Positions 55,994 to 64,000 of a DNA stretch of 64,000 bases are shown here, piece after piece; within the stretch, counting starts at the first letter, position 1, and the number at the start of each line of letters is the position of its first letter. The notes under the pieces are model-generated. The model made no database searches and had not been told where the DNA came from. It saw nothing but the letters and a program-made list of their open reading frames with translations. The DNA lies in assembly GCA_948567375.1 (NCBI GenBank), contig OX419757.1, positions 15,266,974 through 15,330,973 on the forward strand, given 5' to 3'. Position numbers and translations under genes: made by a program. Origin of the DNA: Lunularia cruciata. Taxonomy: Eukaryota > Streptophyta > Marchantiopsida > Lunulariales > Lunulariaceae.

Positions 55994-57720
55994 CTCTCTT
56001 AGCATACCAAACATCATTGTCTAGATGATTGATACTTGTAGTAGTGCTTAAACTAGCAATAAATGCAATACTTGGTGTTGTTAGAGCATTGGATTTACTT
56101 CTAGGATTAGCTATATTATATGGCTTTCTTCTTGGTTTTGCTTACCTTTGCATTCTCTTGCCCAATGCACCTTCTTTCCACATTTTTTATAGCTTGTTCT
56201 CTTCTTTAATTCAAAGATGCCGATCTTCTTTTGAGTCCCATGATTGTTACTACCTCTAATGCTTCTTCTATAGATAGTAGGAAATGCTCTCTCAATTGAA
56301 CTCTCTTCTCCACATGTGTTCAAGTTTCTTCCTTGAGCAGTCTTCTAGTGAGTCTCTTGATAATTTGCTTTGTAACACCCATTTGTGCATGTGTGTGGTA
56401 TTGTGATATTTAGCTTGTTATTATAAGTACTTAAGAGATATTATTTATATAGAGATAAAGGATGGTTCTATATTAGTCATGGTTAGCTAAAGTTAATCAT
56501 AGCTAAGATAGAGGGGACCTTACTTTAGAGGAAGTAGAAAAGATGAGCACCACTATTTTGGATTTTAGTGTGTTGACTTGGTATTATTCCTAGGTGTTTG
56601 GCTTGGAGGAAAGAGTTGAGAACTCTTGGGCCCGCAAGCCTTTTTGTTTTGGATTCTTCTTTAGTCCAAGGATAGCCCATGTGAAGGAATCCTTGACTTA
56701 GTGGTTGGGTCAAGATAAGACCACATGCTTAGGGTAATATGCCTATATGAATGGATATTCCTTTCTACTTTTTGACTTTTCTTGACTTTTAGTCTAGTAA
56801 CTTGAGTTACTATGATAATTAGTAACTTTGGTACGTAACTATTTCACAAGTATATAAACAAGGGGTGAGGAGGTACTCATCATCCTTTCATTTGCAACTA
56901 TCTCTCTCTCATTGAGTTCTCTAGTGAGCAATGTCTTGAGTCTTGGAGTGTTAGCCTTGGAGGAGTATGATGGAGTTCGGGTTCCTTGCCTTCTTAGTCC
57001 ATGGTGCGCTACCATAATAGCCATCAGAGGTTCATCCTGAGTGAGAGACAGGCCGGCTCACAGCTTCTCCTCAAGTATAGTATCCCATGCAGTTATTTTA
57101 TGGTGATAAGTTTATGGTAAACTATGAATAATCCTGGTGATGATAGAGGAATCATCTATTCTAACACCAAGGTTACTTAATTGACTAGAGAGAGTTTATA
57201 CTTGGCTAATAAGACCCTTTATTTCTTCTCCCAATTTCATTTACATTTGAAATTTGAAAGAATCTCTGTTAGAGAAAGTCCTTGTTCTCTAAAGCATATT
57301 GCTTGTGTAACGCAATCAATATACTACACATCTTGTTTGTAATTTTACAATTGAACAGTCTATGTAAATACTTCTCTTCTATGGCTACACATAAGTACAT
57401 TTATGCAACATCATTCTTTCTATGCCAATTGGTCTCTTCTCCATTTGCTATAGATTGTTTTGTAGTTACTATCCCGTCAACGATCCCTTTAAGTCTCTTT
57501 AAATTGAAGATGATCATCATCTAGAATTTCCAAATCAAGAAATTCTTTCCATTGAATTGATTAATGTGTGCTATATCTCTCACATCACTCCTTGTTCACA
57601 ATGTGTCCCAATCTACTCTCCTATCTAAAAGGTCTCTTCTAGTTTCTCAATGTCTTTGAAATCTTATGACAAGAGTAATCTTCTATCACTCTTGATATAC
57701 TTGGGAAACTTGTACCCATA
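55994..57720 (-). pseudogene. C2 gag, interrupted by L3
   Basis: A knuckle-like block, YKKCGKKVHWAREC, with the first Cys lost, lies at about 56135-56180, followed by a Lys-rich tail. Gag sequence continues right of L3 (57063-57720), again only in fragments. It borders the M1 insertion on its left. Confidence 0.75.
56371..57062 (+). repeat. Solo LTR L3 inserted in C2 gag
   Basis: 692 bp from TGTAACACCC to GGCTCACA, flanked on both sides by GCTT, a perfect 4-bp duplication. Nearly identical to L1, so the two are recent relative to their hosts. TATA-like box near 56850. Confidence 0.9.
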
Positions 57721-57723
57721 ACT

Positions 57724-58162
57724 TGTTGAAAATCATCATAAACATCGATGCAAATCTATACAGCATTTATAACAGACAAGGAACTCAAAAAGGTATACAA
57801 AGCATTTCTGCAGATTTTATGTTATTGCAAATGTAACCGCATGAAATGAAGAATGGAATACCTACACCCTCGTATGTAGACTTTAAGCTAATGAAAACTT
57901 GTGTTGTCTGGCCTTGCTTCTCCAAACTGCTACTCACACATCCTACCACAAAAGCTATTTAACTATGTTGGTAGCATCTTGATGGAATGAACTACTTGCT
58001 CTCTCAAAGATAAGACCTAAATACTTTAACATTAATGCTGCTGTGGTGCTAGGTGCAATATACAAACCCTAACACCTATAGTATAGATACATGCTATATC
58101 AATACACATGTATAGTATAGATACACGCTATATCAATACACATGGACTGCCATGGACTACCA
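57724..58162 (-). repeat. C2 5' LTR
   Basis: Homologous to 39581-40001. It contains a small internal tandem duplication (ATAGTATAGATACA/CGCTATATCAATACACATG, 58077-58142) not present in the other LTR. Confidence 0.8.
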
Positions 58163-60140
58163 ATACTTTCAACTCAAGAGGAAACATAACAAGATTCTGG
58201 TATTTGCCGGGAACAGTTTCACCGGAAGCATTCCTATCTCATTAGTGAACTGCTCGAGGTTGCAGAAAGTAGGCCTGTCTAGAAACAACTTCATAGTCCA
58301 CGCACCATCAGAACTGGGCACTTCTGAAGTATTTGAGATTCATCTCTTTGGAGGTAACTTAATAAACTTACAGGTAAATTTCCGTCTCACACGGGAGCTG
58401 CTCCAGTTGGGGACGATTATCTTAGCCAACTACAGCTTCATGGAACACATTCCATCCCATCTAGGATATTTGAAAAGAGTTTTAGCCTTGTCATTGTGAC
58501 GAAATACTCTTATAAGCAACATTCTGATAGCGTTGGAAAATTGCTCCCAGTTGAATCTGCTTGATCTGTCGAAGAACAAGATCGGCCACGGACCAGCACA
58601 GCACAGCACAGTGTCAGTTTGAAGGAGCTGACGTGCTTATCCTTGGAAAATATACTTCAAGGGAGCATTCGTGCTTTACTAGGAAACTATTCAAAGTTTG
58701 GAGCGCCTTGATTTGTCTCATAACAAATTCACAGAACCCCTACCATCTGAACTTTGTAAATTGGAGAAATTGATCGACTTGTCCGTTGTTGGCAGGAGCA
58801 TTGCCGTCATAACCTGGCAAGCCAAAGGGGTTAATGTCTTTGTTGGTGTCTGTGAATGGTCTGCCAGGCAGCATTCCTGACTAATTGGGGAACTTTACAA
58901 AGTTAGAGATCCTCAACTTCGCCCACAACAAATTTACAGGAACATGCCATCAGCACTGGAACTTTGAAGGAGTTGATGCTGCTGTCAGTCTATACTAATT
59001 TACTTACAGGCAGCATTCCTGAGTCCTTGGTGAACTGCACCAATTTAGAGACGCTTGACTTCTCCCACAACAGACTTACAGCACTTGCCTTCAGAGCTTG
59101 GAAATTTGAAGAGGTTGATGCAGCGTCGGTGTATAATGATTCACTAGCAGGGAGGATTCCTTCTCCATTGGGGAAGTGCACCAAGCTGCAGTCTGAAGGA
59201 TTCGGTGAAAGAAAATACTCTTACAGTTTCTGGTAACATTCCTTCTTCATTGTAATTGATAAACTCCCCACACTTAGATCACTTTGATTGATCTTAAGGA
59301 CACATGCACCCTGAACTTGGTAGTGTAGAACAACTGACATCTTTGTGTATTACTAGCAACAACGATTTGACACGACCATCGGCTGAGCAACTTGGCAATG
59401 CGGAGAAGTTGCCGTCCTTGTTGGTGTCCTGAAGCAACCTATCAGATAGAATTCCTCAATCCATTCGGAAACAGCTCCAGGTTAGAGGAACTGAATTTCG
59501 CCAATAAGAGCTTTACAGGGCAGGTGACACCATAGCTTGGAAATGTAAGGAGTTCGATTGTGCTATTGTTGTGGGGAATTCACTTGCAGGCAATTTTCCT
59601 GCTTACTGGGAAGATGCACCAAGCTGCAGAAGCTTGACCTTTCTAAAAACAACTTCGTACGCCAGATTACGTCACAGCTGGGTCTTTTTGTGTGAACCAG
59701 AATACATTTACAGGCACCATTCCTGATTCACTGGGAAACTGCTCCCGGCTAGAGACTGTGGACTTCTCTGGCAACCACTTCACTGGAAGTACACCGCCAC
59801 AGGTGGACGATTCCTGGTACGCGAGAGAACAACTTCACAGGCAACACTCCCGAGAGCGTGTGCAGATGCTCAAAGACAAAAACGCTTTATTTGGGTGGTA
59901 ATCAACTCGAAGGAGATGTGCAACATGTATGGGCAACCTGTCACATCTTTATCTTCTTGACATCGCAGGCAACAGAATTCAAGGACAGATACCAGGTAGC
60001 TCTGAGCAGCTTCGGTTGTTGTAAGGACCCTGATTTAGTGTCAAACAATTCTCCAGCTCAATTCCTGAGTCCCTCGAAAATCATTCGTAGGTACAACAAC
60101 AATCCCTCCTGGACGAAAATCAACTGTCTGGCATAATCCC
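58150..60140 (+). pseudogene. LRR receptor-like pseudogene
   Basis: At least ten plant-type extracellular leucine-rich repeats (consensus L-x-x-L-x-L-x-x-N-x-x-x-G-x-I-P-x-x-L-G-N) occur in sequence, such as FTGSIPISLVNCSRLQ, NLLTGSIPESLVNCTNLETLDFSHN and FTGTIPDSLGNCSRLETVDFSGNHFTGS. Frameshifts or stops interrupt nearly every second repeat. No transmembrane segment or kinase domain was found downstream, so either it is truncated or those parts are lost. The DNA keeps more CG dinucleotides than the neighbouring transposons. C2 lies directly at its left edge. Confidence 0.85.
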
Positions 60141-62024
60141 TGACCAATGCGTAGTGCTATTTGATTTTCCGTTTTACGAATGCGAAAGTGAGAAAGGCGA
60201 CCGCCTAGAAAACACGAAGGATGGAAGGATGGGAAGACCTCATCAAGCCTTTCTTCCAACTGGTGAGACAAAATAATTAAAATGGGTCGAAGTATCGATA
60301 TGGGACATCTCCAATAATATCGATATGAGACATCTAAGATTTCAGAGCTATGCAAGTCGCGAAAGCAGTAAAGAGGTTTCATGTAACCCTCAGGGTTGTT
60401 ATCGGCCAAGGGTTAACGTTCGTTTAGTATATAACAGATTAGTAAAAGTGACAATCATATTGTATTACTAATTATATTTTTAATATTTTTAATTTTATTA
60501 TTCAAAATAATAAATTTTAAATGATGCTTCAATTTGCACTTCGTAATAAGAATTACCTCCTCAGAAAGGAAAATTTATAACGAGTTCCTTTGCAAGAGTC
60601 TTTTATTTAAGAAATATTACCTTAAATTAAAGTAATCAATAGGCATTCGTTGCCAAAAATATAAGAGGGAATAATAATTTCTTAATAAATTGCTTTATTT
60701 AACATTTTTTCCATGTATCTCTTTCTTCAACTACTAGAAAAAGTTTCAAGAAAACACCAACTAGTCCAAAAATTTGTAGATTCTATTATACAACATTGAA
60801 TTAACATATTTTATGAACTCTTTTCTAAATATATGTGTAAATATAGGATTTGATTTCCATAAATTTTGTAATCTTTCATGGCCTTAAAGCTAGATTATTC
60901 CAACCAAGCATGTAAACCACAAGTATAAATATAATGACTAAATCTTAATGGCTTTGTGGCCATCAACCAAAATCAAGTTTGAGTAGAGATCTTTTCTTTC
61001 TCCAAAAACATACTCTTTAGCAATATAAAGACTCATTGATTAAACATTGGGCTAAATATGAACCATAGTATTAACCACTCATATAATAGAGCTAGAAGAA
61101 TCAGGAGGATAAATAGTAGTATCCAATGTTTTATAGAGATTACTTCTGCCAAATGTTTTAAGAAACATAGAATGCCTAAAAATATTTACACAAGTATAAT
61201 ATGCTCTTCTTTAGATCCAAAATAAATTGAATAGTTTGATCTTCCTTCTTTTGAGTGCTTGACTTCAAAGTAAGCTTTCAAGCTAACAAAATTTGAGTTA
61301 AGTTATCCTTTTCTCTCAAAGAATTATAGAAGTAGTTTCATAGAGGTTGCCAAAAAGATGGAATGATGATTCATTAATTTGTTATCTATGTCTTACACAT
61401 TTGAATCTATGAATTTTTGGTTGAATGTGATGTAATCAAAAAGATTTTCAAGTAAAGTTGTATATTGCAATAATAAGTTGAAATCCCAAGTTTTGTGAGT
61501 ATTGTAACTTTTAGTTTGGGATTGTATGATGTCTTATCACCATTTATCAAGGTGAGTAAAGAAATGAAATCCTAGTTGAAATAGGAACCTAAAAGGTTTA
61601 ATATGCATGATGATTTATATCTAAAATTCATTATGCATATTAAACCTTTTAGGTTCCTATTTCAACTAAATTAACAAGTTAACATTCAATTAAAACCAAC
61701 CAAATCATAAAAGTTACTACTTTAGAAGATAATAATTAAGTTTTATAAACATGATATAACCTTTCTTGGCACTCCAACTACATAATCTAATTCCAACTTT
61801 AAGCTAAAAATAATCATTGTACATAACAAATCAATGTTTGTAAGGAATCTTCATATGTTTAAACAATCTGATCTACATTTTATTATCTAATCAAATATGT
61901 ACCACAAGGATCCTTAGCTTCAACATTTGATTTGTAGTAATCATATGCTTCTTGCATAATAGAGCTATTTGGAAGATTATACAATTCAATATTTGGTATT
62001 TGCTTATAATGCCCTTTGAAAAGA
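60141..62024. other. AT-rich stretch without a recognisable gene
   Basis: 60141-60420 is a CG-containing tail of the LRR region with an open stretch of 122 residues on the minus strand that I cannot identify. From 60430 the DNA is very AT-rich with no open frame. It contains the perfect hairpin at 61574-61667. Confidence 0.6.
61574..61667. repeat. Perfect inverted repeat, 35-bp arms and 24-bp loop
   Basis: 61574-61608 is the exact reverse complement of 61633-61667 (left arm begins AGTTGAAATAGGAACC). The arms carry no mismatch over 35 bp. A transcript would fold into a long hairpin. Confidence 0.97.
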
Positions 62025-64000
62025 TGTTACTACATTTACAACGACGAAGCTAGTTTGTTCATACGTTGGAGTGATAGTTTTGGCAGTTAGAGTTATATTA
62101 GTAGTTGCTCAAAGACTACTTAGTGGTGGCCAGGTATTGTGTTAGGACTATTGATCACATCATTGGACCTACCATCACTTGCATCATTTGTATTGTCAAA
62201 TGGGCCATCATCAACACATTTAGGGCTAGAGACCCAAGTTGAATAGAAAAGTTTACCTTCAAAATGTAGCTCCAATGAGCTCACTTCTTTGATATTTAGC
62301 CTTTGAGTTCTTGACTATGGTGGACAAAGGCCAGCAAGCATCACCTAGAGTCTCTTAGCTAGAGTGATTGTAGCATAATTGTAATCAATTCCTATTGTAG
62401 ATTGAGTTCTAATCCGAGTTGAGTGTGAATTGAATTGATAACATCGGAGAACTAAGGTCAAGGAGAAATTGGGTGCAAGAATTGAAGGCATTGGTGGTAT
62501 CTCCAAGCTTGGTGAGATTGTTGGTATCTATGGTCTCAAGTTTTCTTTTAGTTGTGTGGATTGGGTGAAAAAGCCATGCTTGATTTGTTGCAAATTTGAC
62601 AACAAGATAGATGATGTGTTGTAATACTCCGAGGACAAGAGAAGAGAGAAAACAAGATTACACACTCAACATTTGGTGCCCCAAAGGAGCACCTTCTCTT
62701 TATTATATAGACAAAGAGGATCTCTTCCAAGGAAGCTCCACCATAGGATTAGGCACATAGATAGGTGACATGTCAGCAAGCTCCACCCTTGGATTACTTA
62801 CTTGGATGGATGACATGTCAGTCTAGGTCCTATCTAGTTGGTCAAGCAAGCTTTCAACGGAGGAAATCTTTTAGAGAATCTTCATGTAGGAGTCTCAGAA
62901 TCACGTAAGGTACCATTAGAAAGCTCTCCATGAAAAAAACCAAGGGGGAAGAAAGGCAAGCCTTTCCTCAATTGGGGGGAATCTTTATATTTTCAAGGCC
63001 TAATTCATCCGTTTAGGCCTTCAAAATTGCCTTCAAAGATTTTAGGCATATTTTGGTTCCTACTCTATTAGTAGAAGTCCCCTTTTGGTGATACCCTTCT
63101 GATCTGTTTAGTCCATCATGTGTAACATCCTTCTAGATGTTATCAAACCAATTCTATGTCTAGCTATTGGTTCTAAGGTTCTCAAGTCTATTTTGGTTTC
63201 TGCTCTATTAGTAGAAGTACTCTTTTGGTGATACTTCTATCTGATCTATTTTGACCATCATGTATAACATCATTCTAGATGTTACCAAACCGAATTTCAC
63301 ATCTAGATCATATGGCTAGATCTTGGTATTACATGTGCAAAAGTACTAGCCAAATTTCTCAATATTGAATCACTTTGAGACAAAGAATGTTTCGATTTGA
63401 GTCCAAGGAGGTGAATCAAGGTAGATTTTATGAAAATCAAGCCCAATGTGAAAAATTTGAGAACCCATCTACTTGAATTAGGGATTTGGACGTTGCTTGG
63501 GTCTTCTTGAATTACCCTAACTAGTGCTCAAGTTGGTGGAGGTTAACCAAATTTGGAGAGGGTTCAAATTGGCAAGAAGAAATGTCTTATTTGGTTGAAT
63601 TTTAGTGTTTAAACTTAAAGGCAGATTTGAGAACCCATCTCCCAAATTAGGGATTTGAATTTTGCATGAATTGCCTTAGTTAGTTATTGAGTTGGTGGAG
63701 GTTAGCCAGATTTGGAGAGGGTTCAAATTGGCAAGAAGAAATGCCTCATTTGGCTAATTTTTGATGTTTAGAGGCTTCAAGGCATAGGGTTATGGCTAGA
63801 GAGGCTAGCAAACTAGCCAATTTAGTTAAGTTTTTGGTAGTTGTATGGCAAGATCTATCCATCCTCAAGATTGTGTGCAACAGGGTTTGAACCCTAGATC
63901 TCTTGTTCTTAGACTAGTGCCTTAGCCAATTTGTCCATCTTCACTTACAGTCCTAATGATTGGTAGACTAACATGTAGCTTTGGCTAGGAGAGAACTCTT
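62025..64000 (+). mobile_element. M5: 5' end of a further M-family element
   Basis: Module B (62025-62440, start TGTTACTAC, diverged) is followed by leader sequence that matches P: GGGTGCAAGAATTGAAGG, GGTATCTCCAAGCT, then after a solo LTR the parts equivalent to 15420-16110, ending at the window edge with CATGTAGCTTTGGCTAGGAGAG. Coding parts lie outside the window. As in P and M1, B is not preceded by module A. Confidence 0.8.
62620..63333 (+). repeat. Solo LTR in the M5 leader
   Basis: 714 bp with 8-bp terminal inverted repeats TGTAATAC/GTATTACA. Flanks TGTGT and TGTGC fit a 5-bp duplication with one change; the uninterrupted P sequence has GGTGTGCGG at this point. It contains a TATA-like box (near 62700) and two tandem units of about 122 bp (63048-63170 and 63183-63303) around CTCTATTAGTAGAAGT and TTTTGGTGATAC. 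Different family from L1-L3. Confidence 0.85.

Larger units (their letters stand above)
39581..58162 (-). mobile_element. C2: Ty1/copia element with nested insertions
   Basis: On the minus strand: 5' LTR (57724-58162), gag (55994-57720, interrupted by solo LTR L3), then M1 (43203-55989) inserted at the gag-protease boundary, protease and integrase (41860-43198), RT (about 40600-41500), RNase H (40160-40600) and 3' LTR (39581-40001). Without the nested insertions C2 would be about 5 kb, normal for copia. The two LTRs are clearly homologous but diverged, so the insertion is old. No flanking duplication was seen. Confidence 0.85.

Overview
The window looks like repeat-dense chromosomal DNA of a plant (streptophyte). 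The evidence is a chromodomain Ty3/gypsy element, two Ty1/copia elements, solo LTRs, LINE reverse-transcriptase debris and decayed plant-type leucine-rich-repeat (LRR) receptor sequence. I cannot name the species. I found no intact host gene, tRNA, rRNA or CRISPR array. Almost every protein-like segment is a transposon pseudogene with stops and frameshifts.

Main result: a Ty3/gypsy-like family, here called the M family, carries a C5-cytosine DNA methyltransferase domain between protease and reverse transcriptase, and a PHD finger after the integrase. Copies: P (14799-22932, +), M2 (31169-33590, -), M1 (43203-55989, -), and fragments M4 (6123-6273, +) and M5 (62025-64000, +). P and M2 appear to be the two halves of one element split inside the integrase by an inversion: they meet at the same point of the integrase and carry the same 4-bp target duplication (GGTA) at their outer ends. 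M1 sits in a copia element with a perfect 4-bp duplication (GCTC on the + strand). M1 and the P/M2 pair end in an unusual order of two terminal modules: B - internal - A - B - A (A about 105 bp, B about 450 bp). This is the logic of the split direct repeats of tyrosine-recombinase elements, yet the integrase is a DDE type.

Layout. 1-6122: chromovirus G1 (-), with heat-shock-element-like LTRs and a solo LTR (L1) inside it. It is inserted in M4, which lies in an older LTR remnant. 6610-9230: decayed chromovirus G2 (+). 9241-13700: no recognisable gene. 13800-14350: LINE fragment (-). 14799-22932: P. 23450-23990: LRR fragment (-). 24000-31164: AT-rich non-coding DNA with several local duplications. 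31169-33590: M2. 33591-39580: copia remnant C1 (-). 39581-58162: copia C2 (-), containing M1 and solo LTR L3; M1 itself contains solo LTR L2 and a 3.1-kb insert with a satellite array of about 106-bp units. 58150-60140: LRR receptor pseudogene (+). 61574-61667: perfect 35-bp-arm hairpin. 62025-64000: 5' end of M5, with a further solo LTR.

How the parts work together: the M family would copy itself with RT/RNase H and integrate with its DDE integrase, and it brings its own DNA-methylation writer and a probable histone-mark reader (PHD). All copies here are dead. In P, the recognised inactivating stops are TAG or TGA, and most of those I could compare with M1 fit C-to-T or G-to-A changes.
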